From: Streptomyces achromogenes
GTDB lineage: Bacteria > Actinomycetota > Actinomycetes > Streptomycetales > Streptomycetaceae
Assembly (NCBI RefSeq): GCF_030816715.1
Contig: NZ_JAUSYH010000001.1
Coordinates: 5,890,001 to 5,954,000, forward strand
DNA: 64,000 nucleotides
Direction of reading: 5' to 3'
Part shown: one piece after another, positions 23,949 to 36,003 of the stretch
Numbering within the stretch: the first letter of the stretch is position 1
Layout: every line of letters begins with the position of its first letter
The notes under the pieces: model-generated
Databases searched by the model: none
What the model was told of the DNA's origin: nothing
What the model saw: only the letters and a program-made list of their open reading frames with translations
Translations under genes and position numbers: made by a program

Positions 23949-25301
23949 GTGCGTGAATACCTGCTGACGCTCTGCATCACGGCCGCGGTGACGTATCTGC
24001 TGACAGGGCCGGTACGGAAATTCGCGATCGTGGCCGGAGCGATGCCGGAGATCAGGGCCCGTGACGTGCACCGGGAACCCACTCCGCGGCTCGGCGGGAT
24101 CGCGATGTTCTTCGGTCTGTGCGCCGGTCTGCTGGTCGCCGACCATCTCACCAACCTCAACGAGGTCTTCGAGAAGTCGAACGAGCCGCGCGCCCTGCTC
24201 TCCGGGGCGGCGCTGATCTGGCTGATCGGCGTCCTGGACGACAAGTTCGAGATCGACGCCCTGATCAAGCTGGGCGGCCAGATGATCGCCGCGGGCGTGA
24301 TGGTCATGCAGGGTCTGACGATTTTGTGGCTGCCGGTGCCGTGGGTCGGCACGGTCGCCCTGACGCAGTGGCAGGGCACACTGCTGACGGTGGCGCTGGT
24401 CGTCATCACCATCAACGCCGTCAACTTCGTGGACGGGCTCGACGGACTCGCCGCCGGCATGGTGTGCATCGCCGCGGCCGCGTTCTTCATGTACACGTAT
24501 CGCATCTGGTACTCCTACGGCATCGAGGCGGCCGCCCCGGCGACGCTGTTCGCGGCGATCCTCATGGGCATGTGCCTGGGTTTCCTGCCGCACAACATGC
24601 ACCCCGCGCGGATCTTCATGGGCGACTCGGGCTCGATGTTGATCGGGCTGGTGCTGGCCGCGGGAGCCATCTCCGTCACGGGAAACGTCGACCCGGACAA
24701 TCTGTTCAGCGTCAGCGGGTCCGAGCGCAGCACCGTCCATCAGATGGTGCCGGTCTACATCCCGCTGGTGATGCCGCTGACGATCATCGCGATCCCGGCC
24801 GCCGACCTCATCCTGGCGATCGTGCGCCGCACCTGGCGCGGTCAGTCGCCGTTCGCGGCGGACCGGGGGCATCTGCACCACCGGCTGCTGGAGATCGGCC
24901 ACTCGCACAGCCGCGCGGTGCTGATCATGTACTTCTGGTCGGCGTTGATCGCGTTCGGCGCGCTCGCCTACTCGGTCAACTCGGCCTCCATGTGGATCGT
25001 CCTCGGCGTCGTGTTCCTCAGCGCGATCGGGCTGGGCCTGCTTCTGCTGCCGCGGTTCACGCCGCGCACCCCGCGCTGGGCCGAGGCGTTCGTCCCGCCG
25101 CGCTACCGGCGACGCCGGCGCTCCGCGGCCGCTCGGCGGCAGCAGCCGGCGGCGGCCTCAGCCGAGCCGTTCGCGGGGGATGTGGAGCCCGTCGCGGACC
25201 GCGCGGAGGAGGAGCGGCAGCCGCCTGTCACGGTCGGGGTGACGGGGGCCAACGGGGCCACCGCGATCGGTGGGCGGCGCAGCTCCAAGGTAAGAATCTG
25301 A
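23949..25301 (+). CDS. Undecaprenyl-phosphate sugar-1-phosphate transferase (MraY/WecA/TagO family)
   Basis: This membrane enzyme attaches a HexNAc-1-phosphate from a UDP-sugar to undecaprenyl phosphate, the first committed step of wall-polymer synthesis. The 450-residue protein has about ten to eleven membrane segments and the family motifs VHREPTPRLGG, LDDKFEID, NFVDGLDGLAAG, FMGDSGSMLIG and GHLHHRLLEIGHS. The last His-rich loop is specific to WecA/TagO rather than MraY. An Arg/Ala-rich cytoplasmic tail of about 70 residues follows. GTG 23949 is chosen because it begins right at the first membrane helix (VREYLLTLCITAAVTYLL). The LCP protein at 17339 is a logical late-step partner. Confidence 0.9.
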   Translation: MREYLLTLCITAAVTYLLTGPVRKFAIVAGAMPEIRARDVHREPTPRLGGIAMFFGLCAGLLVADHLTNLNEVFEKSNEPRALLSGAALIWLIGVLDDKFEIDALIKLGGQMIAAGVMVMQGLTILWLPVPWVGTVALTQWQGTLLTVALVVITINAVNFVDGLDGLAAGMVCIAAAAFFMYTYRIWYSYGIEAAAPATLFAAILMGMCLGFLPHNMHPARIFMGDSGSMLIGLVLAAGAISVTGNVDPDNLFSVSGSERSTVHQMVPVYIPLVMPLTIIAIPAADLILAIVRRTWRGQSPFAADRGHLHHRLLEIGHSHSRAVLIMYFWSALIAFGALAYSVNSASMWIVLGVVFLSAIGLGLLLLPRFTPRTPRWAEAFVPPRYRRRRRSAAARRQQPAAASAEPFAGDVEPVADRAEEERQPPVTVGVTGANGATAIGGRRSSKVRI

Positions 25302-25605
25302 CGAGAGCATTGCCAAGTCGTGGGAGAGTCCAGGGAGGGCAAAGCCCCCCATTACCAGACAAGCCACCCCGGATTCTGCACAGACGCGCACTGTCACTCT
25401 CATGTGTGACAGTGGGCACACCCTCCAGGTAAAGACCTCATCAAATAGTTTGTGATACGGTTCACGAGAACCCCCGGATAGAGCCGAAGAACCGTGCTGA
25501 GACGGTTCGTTGGAGCGAGGCGGAGCGAGGTCACTCGCCCCCTCGGGCCGGGACTACGCTCGTCCATGACGACACCCTGCCCCCGTTGAATGCGGAGTTG
25601 CCGCC
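25302..25605. other. Upstream region of the atp cluster
   Basis: No gene is supported in these 304 bp. They include a 9-bp inverted repeat at 25389-25414 and an AT-richer patch (AAATAGTTTGTGATACGGTT around 25443-25462) that probably holds the atp promoter. Confidence 0.6.
25389..25414. promoter_or_regulatory. 9-bp inverted repeat upstream of atpI
   Basis: CACTGTCAC (25389-25397) and GTGACAGTG (25406-25414) are perfect reverse complements with an 8-nt spacer. It could be the transferase-gene terminator or an operator for the AT-rich promoter region that follows about 25 bp later. Confidence 0.4.
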
Positions 25606-26019
25606 ATGCAGTCCAACGACGTACGAACGCTCCTGCACTGTGCCCTGCCCACCGCGGTCGCGGGTGTGGCGGGAGTCGCGGTGAGCGCCGCCGTTGCCGG
25701 CGGCAAGGGAGCGCTCGGCGCCGTCTTCGGTGCGGTGCTCGTCCTGCTTTTCATGGGCGGCGGGCTGATGGTGCTGCTGCGCACCGCGCGCCAGCTTCCC
25801 CATCTGTTCCAGTCGATGGGGCTGTTGCTCTACACCACTCAGATTCTGCTGTTGATGATCGTGCTGATCACGTTCAAGGGGACCTCGGCCTTCAATCCGA
25901 AATGTTTCGCCTTCACGCTGCTCGCGGCCACTCTGGTGTGGATCGCCGCCCAGGTGCGTTCGCACATGAAGGCCAAGATCCTCTACGTCGAGCCGGATAC
26001 CGCTCGGACGTCGTCGTGA
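25606..26019 (+). CDS. atpI: ATP synthase protein I
   Basis: The 137-residue protein has four predicted membrane helices, including VAGVAGVAVSAAVAGGKGAL, FGAVLVLLFMGGGLMVLL and AATLVWIAAQVRSHM. It is small, hydrophobic and heads the atp cluster, as AtpI does in many bacteria. AtpI is thought to help assemble the c-ring or supply Mg; it is not part of the final enzyme. A 222-bp gap containing a TATGGT -10-like element separates it from atpB, so the structural genes may have an additional promoter. Confidence 0.85.
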   Translation: MQSNDVRTLLHCALPTAVAGVAGVAVSAAVAGGKGALGAVFGAVLVLLFMGGGLMVLLRTARQLPHLFQSMGLLLYTTQILLLMIVLITFKGTSAFNPKCFAFTLLAATLVWIAAQVRSHMKAKILYVEPDTARTSS

Positions 26020-26057
26020 CCTGTAGGGCCGGTGTAAAGGGACTTCCGCTCTTTTGC

Positions 26058-26063
26058 TATGGT
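26058..26063 (+). promoter_or_regulatory. Candidate -10 element for atpB
   Basis: TATGGT lies about 180 bp upstream of the atpB start in a locally T-rich patch (CTCTTTTGCTATGG). The -35 match is poor. Confidence 0.3.
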
Positions 26064-26241
26064 CTCGCCACAACTGCGGCAGAGCTGGCGCGGGCGGCAA
26101 GCGTGCCTGTGACGTCTCACGGTTCGGAGCCCAGTCGCCGCCCCCTAATCCGCAAGTCCAGTCCAGTGCCGTCCCGCGGTCGCAGGCCGCGCCGACACAT
26201 CGAGGTTGCCGTACCCATGCGCCACGCTGAAGGAGCTCGCG

Positions 26242-27051
26242 GTGAGTAACGCCAAGACGCTCGCCTTCGAGACCGACTGTCATATTTTCGACGGGTGCGG
26301 TTTCCCGACCCCCGGCCTGCACTCGTTCATGTTCGAGCCGCTCTTCACCGTCGGCGGCATCGAATTCAACAAGCCGATGCTGCTCTCGCTGGTGAGCACC
26401 GTCGTCGTCATCGGATTCTTCTGGGCGGCCTTCAACAAGCCGAAGCTGATCCCCGGCAAGCTCCAGATGGTCGGCGAGGCCGGCTACGACTTCGTACGCC
26501 GCGGGGTCGTCTACGAGACGATCGGCAAGCGCGAGGGCGAGAAGTACGTCCCGCTGATGTTCGCGCTGTTCTTCTTCATCTGGATCATGAACCTGTGGTC
26601 GATCGTCCCGCTGGCCCAGTTCCCGGCCACCGCGGTGATCGCCTTCCCGGCAGGTCTCGCCGCGCTCGTCTACATCCTGTGGATGAGCATCACGTTCAAG
26701 CGCCACGGCTTCATCGGCGGCTTCAAGAACATCACCGGCTATGACAAGTCGCTCGGCCCGGTGTTCCCGATGGTCATGTTCTTCGAGTTCCTGTCGAACG
26801 TGTTCATCCGGCCCTTCACCCACGCCGTCCGGCTCTTCGCCAACATGTTCGCCGGGCACGTGCTGATCCTGATCTTCACCATCGGAACCTGGTACCTGCT
26901 CAACGGCATCGGCATCGCCTACTCGGCGGTCTCGTTCCTGATGGTCCTCGTGATGACGGTGTTCGAGCTGTTCATCCAGGCCCTCCAGGCCTACGTCTTC
27001 ATCCTCCTGTCCTGCAGCTACATCCAGGGCGCGCTCGCCGAGCACCACTGA
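26242..27051 (+). CDS. atpB: ATP synthase Fo subunit a
   Basis: Subunit a forms the proton half-channels next to the c-ring. The 269-residue protein has at least five membrane helices. The essential Arg is in THAVRLFANMFAGHV, and the neighbouring polar channel residues are in the helix FELFIQALQAYVFILLS. AAGGAG stands 6 nt before the GTG at 26242 (VSNAKTLAFETDCH). An in-frame ATG at 26206 lacks such a site and adds residues unlike the family. It is followed by atpE after 72 bp. Confidence 0.95.
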   Translation: MSNAKTLAFETDCHIFDGCGFPTPGLHSFMFEPLFTVGGIEFNKPMLLSLVSTVVVIGFFWAAFNKPKLIPGKLQMVGEAGYDFVRRGVVYETIGKREGEKYVPLMFALFFFIWIMNLWSIVPLAQFPATAVIAFPAGLAALVYILWMSITFKRHGFIGGFKNITGYDKSLGPVFPMVMFFEFLSNVFIRPFTHAVRLFANMFAGHVLILIFTIGTWYLLNGIGIAYSAVSFLMVLVMTVFELFIQALQAYVFILLSCSYIQGALAEHH

Positions 27052-27123
27052 GCACCCGCACCACCCCCTGAACTTCCGGTGGCCAACCCCCACCGGCCTG
27101 TGTAAAGAGAAGGAAGTTACGGC

Positions 27124-27369
27124 ATGTCCGCTCTCGACACCCTCGCCGCGGTCGAAATCAAGGGCAACCTCGCTGCCATCGGCTACGGTCTCGCGGCCAT
27201 CGGCCCCGGCGTCGGCGTTGGCATCATCTTCGGTAACGGCACCCAGGCGCTGGCCCGCCAGCCCGAGGCCGCCGGCCTGATCCGTCAGAACCAGATCCTC
27301 GGCTTCGTCCTCTGTGAGGCGCTCGCCCTGATCGGTCTGGTCATGGGCTTCGTCTACCCGACGTCCTGA
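27124..27369 (+). CDS. atpE: ATP synthase Fo subunit c
   Basis: The 81-residue hairpin protein forms the rotating c-ring. Helix 1 is Gly-rich (YGLAAIGPGVGVGIIFGNG), the polar loop is ARQPE (44-48), and the proton-binding carboxylate is Glu65 in FVLCEALALIGL. GAAGGAAG precedes the ATG. The length and sequence are typical of actinobacteria. Confidence 0.97.
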   Translation: MSALDTLAAVEIKGNLAAIGYGLAAIGPGVGVGIIFGNGTQALARQPEAAGLIRQNQILGFVLCEALALIGLVMGFVYPTS

Positions 27370-27412
27370 TCCGGTCTAACGCCGACGAGAGAATTCCACG
27401 GAAGGAACTGAT

Positions 27413-27964
27413 GTGATCTCGCCCTTGCTGCAAATCGCGGCTGAGGAGGAGGCCCAGAATCCTCTGATCCCGGAGATCCCCGAGCTCGTCATCGGTCTGA
27501 TCGCCTTCGCGATCGTGTTCTTCGTCCTGGGCAAGAAGCTCCTTCCGAACATCAACAAGGTTCTGGAAGAGCGTCGCGACGCCATCGAGGGCGGGATCGA
27601 ACAGGCCGAGGCTGCTCGCACGGAGGCCCAGAGCGTCCTGGAGCAGTACAAGGCGCAGCTCGCCGAGGCCCGTCACGAGGCCGCGCGGCTGCGCCAGGAG
27701 GCGCAGGAGCAGGGCGCCACGCTCATCACCGAGATGCGCGCGGAAGGCCAGCGTCAGCGCGAGGAGATCGTCGCCGCCGGGCACAGCCAGATCGAGGCGG
27801 ACCGCAAGGCCGCCGCGTCCGCGCTGCGTCAGGACGTCGGCAAGCTCGCCACCGAACTGGCCGGCAAGCTCGTCGGGGAGTCCCTCGAGGACCACGCCCG
27901 CCAGAGCCGCGTCATCGACCGTTTCCTCGACGAGCTCGAGGAGAAGGCCGAGGCGTCTCGATGA
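27413..27964 (+). CDS. atpF: ATP synthase Fo subunit b
   Basis: The 183-residue protein is the peripheral stator. One N-terminal membrane helix (residues 24-42, IGLIAFAIVFFVLGKKLLP) is followed by a long Glu/Ala/Arg-rich coiled coil that reaches up the F1 head. GGAAGGA precedes the GTG start. The ATG of atpH overlaps its stop codon by 4 nt (ATGA). Confidence 0.95.
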   Translation: MISPLLQIAAEEEAQNPLIPEIPELVIGLIAFAIVFFVLGKKLLPNINKVLEERRDAIEGGIEQAEAARTEAQSVLEQYKAQLAEARHEAARLRQEAQEQGATLITEMRAEGQRQREEIVAAGHSQIEADRKAAASALRQDVGKLATELAGKLVGESLEDHARQSRVIDRFLDELEEKAEASR

Positions 27965-28782
27965 CCGCACACGGAGCGAGCCGCGAGGCATTCGCAGCAG
28001 CCCGTGAGCGTCTCGACGCGCTGACGGACTCCACGTCCGTGGACGCCGCGCAGCTCGCCGGTGAGCTGGCGACCGTCACCGCGCTGCTCGACCGCGAGGT
28101 CTCGCTGCGTCGGGTCCTCACCGACCCGGCGCAGGCCGGCGAGGCCAAGGCCGAGCTGGTCCAGCGCCTGCTCGGCTCCCGGATCAGCGGCCCCGCCGCC
28201 GACCTGGTGTCCGGCCTGGTGCGTTCCCGCTGGTCGCAGTCCCGCGACCTGGTGGACGTGCTGGAGGAGCTGGCGTCCATCGCCGACCTCACGGCCGCGC
28301 AGAAGGCCGGCACGCTCGACGACGTCGAGGACGAGCTGTTCCGCTTCGGACGGATCGTCTCCTCGAACACCGAGCTGCGCGCCGCACTGACCAACCGGAA
28401 GGCCACCGTCTCGGCCAAGAGCGAGCTGCTGGGCAGCCTGCTCGGCAGCCGGGCCGACGCGGCCACCGAGCGACTGGTGACGCGCCTCGTGACCGCGCCC
28501 CGTGGACGTAGCCTGGAAGCGGGCCTCGAAGCCCTGTCCAAGCTCGCCGCTGAGCGCCGGGACCGCATGGTCGCCGTCGTCACCTCGGCGGTACCGCTGA
28601 GCGACCCGCAGAAGCAGCGCCTCGGCGCCGCCCTCGCCAAGCTCTACGGCCGCCCGATGCACCTCAACCTCGACGTGGACCCCGCGGTCCTCGGCGGGAT
28701 CCGGGTGCAGGTCGGCGACGAGGTGATCAACGGCTCCCTCGCGGACCGCATCGAGGACGCCGCCCGCCGCATGGCGAGCTAG
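27961..28782 (+). CDS. atpH: ATP synthase F1 subunit delta
   Basis: Delta links the b stator to the top of the alpha3beta3 head. At 273 residues it is longer than the E. coli protein (about 177), as is usual in actinobacteria, with an added N-terminal helical half. The conserved C-terminal part reads VVTSAVPLSDPQKQRLGAAL and DPAVLGGIRVQVGDEVINGS. Its start overlaps the atpF stop, showing coupled translation. Confidence 0.95.
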   Translation: MTAHGASREAFAAARERLDALTDSTSVDAAQLAGELATVTALLDREVSLRRVLTDPAQAGEAKAELVQRLLGSRISGPAADLVSGLVRSRWSQSRDLVDVLEELASIADLTAAQKAGTLDDVEDELFRFGRIVSSNTELRAALTNRKATVSAKSELLGSLLGSRADAATERLVTRLVTAPRGRSLEAGLEALSKLAAERRDRMVAVVTSAVPLSDPQKQRLGAALAKLYGRPMHLNLDVDPAVLGGIRVQVGDEVINGSLADRIEDAARRMAS

Positions 28783-28916
28783 CAGCAACTCAAGACCGCA
28801 GTACGAACTGATGGCGGCCCTGGTTGGGCCGTGCAGAGGATTCACCTCTTTCAGGGGGGAGTCCCCATCCCCCCAAAGTGAAACTTCGGGCCCAACAAGG
28901 AGAGCAGGGAACCCAG

Positions 28917-30506
28917 ATGGCGGAGCTCACGATCCGGCCGGAGGAGATCCGGGACGCGCTGGAGAACTTTGTCCAGTCGTACAAGCCGGACGCGGCCTCG
29001 CGCGAGGAGGTCGGTACGGTCACCCTTGCCGGCGACGGCATCGCGAAGGTCGAGGGCCTCCCCTCGGCCATGGCCAACGAACTGCTGAAGTTCGAGGACG
29101 GCACCCTCGGTCTTGCGCTCAACCTCGAAGAGCGCGAGATCGGTACCGTCATCCTCGGCGAGTTCAGCGGCGTCGAGGAGGGCCAGCCGGTCACCCGCAC
29201 GGGAGAGGTCCTGTCCGTCGCCGTCGGCGAGGGCTACCTCGGCCGTGTCGTCGACCCGCTCGGCAACCCGATCGACGGCCTCGGCGAGATCGAGACGTCC
29301 GGTCGCCGTGCGCTGGAGCTGCAGGCTCCCGGCGTCATGGCCCGTAAGTCGGTGCACGAGCCGATGGAGACCGGCTACAAGGCCGTCGACGCGATGACCC
29401 CGATCGGCCGTGGCCAGCGTCAGCTGATCATCGGTGACCGCCAGACCGGCAAGACCGCCCTGGCCGTCGACACGATCATCAACCAGCGCGACAACTGGCG
29501 CTCCGGTGACGTGAAGAAGCAGGTCCGCTGCGTCTACGTCGCCATCGGCCAGAAGGGCTCGACCATCGCCTCCGTGCGTGGCGCCCTCGAAGAGGCCGGC
29601 GCGCTGGAGTACACGACCATCGTCGCCGCCCCGGCGTCCGACCCGGCCGGCTTCAAGTACCTGGCGCCGTACACCGGTTCGGCCATCGGTCAGCAGTGGA
29701 TGTATGAGGGCAAGCACGTCCTCATCATCTTCGACGACCTGTCGAAGCAGGCCGACGCCTACCGCGCCGTGTCGCTGCTGCTGCGCCGCCCGCCGGGCCG
29801 CGAGGCCTACCCGGGTGACGTCTTCTACCTGCACTCCCGTCTGCTGGAGCGCTGCGCGAAGCTCTCCGACGACCTGGGCGCCGGCTCGATGACCGGTCTG
29901 CCGATCGTCGAGACGAAGGCCAACGACGTCTCGGCGTTCATCCCGACCAACGTCATCTCCATCACCGACGGCCAGTGCTTCCTGGAGTCCGACCTGTTCA
30001 ACGCCGGCCAGCGTCCGGCCCTGAACGTCGGTATCTCGGTCTCCCGCGTCGGCGGCTCCGCCCAGCACAAGGCCATGCGCCAGGTGTCCGGCCGGCTCCG
30101 CCTCGACCTCGCCCAGTACCGTGAGCTGGAGGCGTTCGCCGCCTTCGGTTCCGACCTGGACGCGGCGTCGAAGTCGCAGCTGGAGCGCGGTCAGCGCCTG
30201 GTCGAGCTGCTCAAGCAGCCGCAGTACCAGCCGATGCCGACCGAGGACCAGGTCGTCTCCGTGTGGGCCGGCACCACCGGCAAGATGGACGACGTTCCGG
30301 TCTCCGACGTCCGCCGCTTCGAGAAGGAGCTCCTGGAGTACCTGCACCGCAAGGAGCAGGGCCTCATGACCTCCATCAAGGAGGGCGCGAAGATGTCGGA
30401 CGACACCCTCACCGCTGTTGCCGACGCCATCGCCGAGTTCAAGAAGCAGTTCGAGACCTCGGACGGCAAGCTTCTCGGCGAGGACGCCCCGGCCGCGGCC
30501 AAGTGA
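28917..30506 (+). CDS. atpA: ATP synthase F1 subunit alpha
   Basis: Alpha carries the non-catalytic nucleotide sites. The 529-residue protein has the P-loop GDRQTGKT with Lys179, VAIGQKGSTIASV, and the family signature PALNVGISVSRVGGSAQ. ATG 28917 (MAELTIRPEEIRDALENF) is chosen because it begins the conserved N-terminal helix and has an AGGAG-type site. The frame upstream to 28824 translates to non-family sequence. Confidence 0.97.
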   Translation: MAELTIRPEEIRDALENFVQSYKPDAASREEVGTVTLAGDGIAKVEGLPSAMANELLKFEDGTLGLALNLEEREIGTVILGEFSGVEEGQPVTRTGEVLSVAVGEGYLGRVVDPLGNPIDGLGEIETSGRRALELQAPGVMARKSVHEPMETGYKAVDAMTPIGRGQRQLIIGDRQTGKTALAVDTIINQRDNWRSGDVKKQVRCVYVAIGQKGSTIASVRGALEEAGALEYTTIVAAPASDPAGFKYLAPYTGSAIGQQWMYEGKHVLIIFDDLSKQADAYRAVSLLLRRPPGREAYPGDVFYLHSRLLERCAKLSDDLGAGSMTGLPIVETKANDVSAFIPTNVISITDGQCFLESDLFNAGQRPALNVGISVSRVGGSAQHKAMRQVSGRLRLDLAQYRELEAFAAFGSDLDAASKSQLERGQRLVELLKQPQYQPMPTEDQVVSVWAGTTGKMDDVPVSDVRRFEKELLEYLHRKEQGLMTSIKEGAKMSDDTLTAVADAIAEFKKQFETSDGKLLGEDAPAAAK

Positions 30507-30527
30507 CGTAAGGAAGGGACCTGACTC

Positions 30528-31444
30528 ATGGGAGCCCAGCTCCGGGTCTACAAGCGTCGCATCCGATCCGTCACCGCGACCAAGAAGATCACCAAGGCGA
30601 TGGAGATGATCGCCGCCTCGCGCGTCGTCAAGGCGCAGCGCAAGGTGGCGGCCTCCGCGCCGTACGCGACCGAGCTCACCCGCGCGGTCACGGCGGTCGG
30701 CACCGGTTCGAACACGAAGCACGCGCTGACCACGCAGGCCGAGACGGTCGTGCGGTCCGCGGTGCTGCTCCTCACGAGCGACCGCGGGCTCGCCGGCGCC
30801 TTCAACTCCAACGCCATCAAGGCCGCGGAGCAGCTGACGGCACGCCTCGAGGCCGAGGGCAAGCAGGTCGACACGTACATCGTCGGCCGGCGTGGTCTCG
30901 CGCACTACAACTTCCGTGAGCGCAAGGTCGCGGAGTCGTGGTCGGGCTTCACGGACGAGCCGACGTACGCGGACGCCAAGAAGGTCGCGGGTCCGCTGAT
31001 CGAGGCCATCGAGAAGGACACGGCCGAGGGCGGCGTGGACGAACTCCACATCGTCTTCACCGAGTTCGTCTCGATGATGACGCAGACGGCGCTCGACGAC
31101 CGTCTGCTGCCGCTGAGCCTCGACGAGGTGGCGAAGGAAGCAGCCCCCAAGGGCGAGATCCTTCCGCTGTACGACTTCGAGCCCTCGGCGGAGGACGTCC
31201 TCGACGCCCTGCTGCCGCGCTATGTGGAGAGCCGCGTCTACAACGCTCTCCTCCAGTCGGCAGCCTCGAAGCACGCCGCCACGCGGCGCGCGATGAAGTC
31301 GGCGACCGACAACGCGGGCGAGCTCATCGAGACGCTCTCCCGGCTTGCCAACGCGGCCCGCCAGGCCGAAATCACCCAGGAAATCAGCGAGATCGTCGGT
31401 GGCTCCGCAGCCCTGGCCGACGCGACCGCGGGGAGTGACAGGTA

Positions 31445-31445
<1 letters not shown>
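30528..31445 (+). CDS. atpG: ATP synthase F1 subunit gamma
   Basis: Gamma is the central rotating shaft. The 305-residue protein begins with the conserved helix GAQLRVYKRRIRSVTATKKI and ends with the matching C-terminal helix SATDNAGELIETLSRLANAA and RQAEITQEISEIVGGSAAL. These two helices form the coiled coil inside the head. Its stop codon shares one base with the atpD ATG (TAATG). Confidence 0.96.
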
Positions 31446-32881
<1,436 letters not shown>

Positions 32882-32897
32882 ACTCCCTGAGTTCGAA

Positions 32898-32947
32898 GTG
32901 AGCCCTTCGGCTCACGGCTGAGGGGGCGGGCGCGTCCCGCCCCCTCA
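32898..32947 (+). terminator. Two tandem hairpins between atpD and atpC
   Basis: GTGAGCC/GGCTCAC (32898-32915, 4-nt loop) is followed by TGAGGGGGCGGG/CCCGCCCCCTCA (32919-32947, 12-bp perfect stem). They lie inside the operon, so they may cause partial termination or set mRNA ends, lowering atpC output relative to atpD. Confidence 0.6.
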
Positions 32948-33014
32948 CGCACGCCCCTTAGACTTGTAACCAACACCCGGCAGAATCCGCCGGGTGGTGA
33001 CCCGAGGAGCCACC

Positions 33015-33389
33015 TTGGCTGCTGAGCTGCACGTCGCGCTGGTCGCGGCCGACCGAGAGGTCTGGTCCGGCGAGGCCACCCTGGTCGTCGCGCGCACCAC
33101 GTCCGGCGACATCGGCGTCATGCCCGGTCACCAGCCGCTGCTCGGTGTGCTGGAGTCGGGCCCGGTGACCATCCGTACGAGTGAGGGTGGAACGGTCGTC
33201 GCCGCGGTGCACGGCGGTTTCATCTCGTTCGCGGACAACAAGCTGTCGCTGCTGGCCGAGATCGCCGAGCTGTCGGACGAGATCGACGTCCAGCGCGTGG
33301 AGCGCGAACTCGAGCGCGCGAAGGCGGAGGGCGATGCCGCCGCCGAGCGTCGCGCGGACGTACGACTGCGTGCGGCGGCCTCGCGCTGA
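33015..33389 (+). CDS. atpC: ATP synthase F1 subunit epsilon
   Basis: Epsilon sits at the foot of gamma and inhibits ATP hydrolysis. The 124-residue protein starts at TTG 33015 (LAAELHVALVAADREVWSGE) with GAGGAG 6 nt upstream. The family motifs are GDIGVMPGHQPLLGVL and GGFISFADNKLSLLAE, followed by a C-terminal two-helix region (VERELERAKAEGDAAAERRA). A GTG at 32994 is in frame but unsupported. A large hairpin at 33417 ends the cluster. Confidence 0.96.
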   Translation: MAAELHVALVAADREVWSGEATLVVARTTSGDIGVMPGHQPLLGVLESGPVTIRTSEGGTVVAAVHGGFISFADNKLSLLAEIAELSDEIDVQRVERELERAKAEGDAAAERRADVRLRAAASR

Positions 33390-33416
33390 ACCAGCGCGGA
33401 ACCGCAGGACGTCACT

Positions 33417-33460
33417 CAGCCGCGGTCGGCACCGGAGCAATCCGGAGCCGACCGCGGCTG
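33417..33460 (+). terminator. atp operon terminator
   Basis: CAGCCGCGGTCGG (33417-33429) pairs perfectly over 13 bp with CCGACCGCGGCTG (33448-33460). The interior can form a second small stem (CCGGA-GCAA-TCCGG). Confidence 0.85.
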
Positions 33461-33531
33461 AGGCAGATATGGATGATTTTTCCGTTCCGTTACCTATTTT
33501 CGGTACCCAGGAGACGAGGAGGTCGGTGTCG

Positions 33532-33978
33532 ATGGTCCTCGCTCTGACTGTGTGCGGAATTGTCGTGGCCCTGGTGGCGCTGGGGTTGTTCGTCTTCGGT
33601 CTGCGCCGCAGGCTCATCCAGCGCTCCGGCGGCACCTTCGACTGCTCCCTGCGCTGGGACGTCTCCGAGAAACCGGACACGAGCGGAAAGGGCTGGAGCT
33701 ACGGGGTCGCCCGCTACAACGGCGACCGTATCGAGTGGTACCGCGTCTTCTCCTACGCCTACCGTCCGCGCCGGGTTCTGGAGCGCGGCTCGATCGAGGT
33801 GGCCGGCCGCCGCCTTCCCGAGGGCGAGGAGGAGCTGGCGTTGCTGTCCGACGCGGTGGTCCTCGTCTGTCTGCACCGGGGCACGCGCCTCGAACTCGCC
33901 ATGAGCGAAGACGCGCTGACCGGTTTCCTCGCGTGGCTGGAGGCAGCCCCGCCCGGACAGAGAGTGAACGTGGCGTAG
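33532..33978 (+). CDS. DUF2550 membrane-anchored protein
   Basis: The 148-residue protein has one N-terminal membrane helix (MVLALTVCGIVVALVALGLF) followed by a cytoplasmic domain with FDCSLRWDVSEKP and EWYRVFSYAYRPRRVLERGS. This arrangement downstream of atpC is conserved in actinobacteria, including mycobacteria, where the family is called DUF2550. GAGGAGG lies 9 nt before ATG 33532. GTG 33526 and ATG 33469 are alternative in-frame starts. The stop codon lies inside a hairpin (33961-33991). The function is not known to me. Confidence 0.85.
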   Translation: MVLALTVCGIVVALVALGLFVFGLRRRLIQRSGGTFDCSLRWDVSEKPDTSGKGWSYGVARYNGDRIEWYRVFSYAYRPRRVLERGSIEVAGRRLPEGEEELALLSDAVVLVCLHRGTRLELAMSEDALTGFLAWLEAAPPGQRVNVA

Positions 33979-33991
33979 CCACATTCACTCT
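33961..33991 (+). terminator. Terminator hairpin overlapping the DUF2550 stop codon
   Basis: AGAGTGAACGTGGC pairs with GCCACATTCACTCT across a GTA loop (13 of 14 pairs). The TAG stop at 33976-33978 lies at the tip of the stem. Confidence 0.7.
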
Positions 33992-34000
33992 CTGGGTGGG

Positions 34001-34028
34001 GCTTCCCCGGGACTGAGTCCGGGGGAGC
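34001..34028 (-). terminator. chiC terminator
   Basis: GCTTCCCCGGGACT and AGTCCGGGGGAGC form an imperfect stem just beyond the minus-strand chiC stop codon. Together with the hairpin at 33961 it insulates the convergent genes. Confidence 0.6.
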
Positions 34029-34052
34029 GTCAATGTCGCCCAGCGAACTTCT

Positions 34053-35876
<1,824 letters not shown>

Positions 35877-35937
35877 CGCGCGCCTCCTCGGGGGAGTCGG
35901 GGGGGCGTGACTGAGCCTTCACGCCCACGGTGCCGCG

Positions 35938-35979
35938 AGAATAGAAAGGTCTGGACCACGGGTCAATAGGTCTGGACCA
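35938..35979 (-). promoter_or_regulatory. chiC promoter with two 12-bp direct repeats
   Basis: On the minus strand TGGTCCAGACCT occurs twice (35979-35968 and 35958-35947), 21 bp apart. TTGACC (35966-35961) and TATTCT (35943-35938) are spaced by 17 bp, giving a good housekeeping promoter whose -35 lies between the repeats. Such repeats are known to mediate chitin induction and glucose repression of Streptomyces chitinase genes. Confidence 0.9.
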
Positions 35980-36003
35980 CTGCGACTCACTTCGCTCCCG
36001 ATT

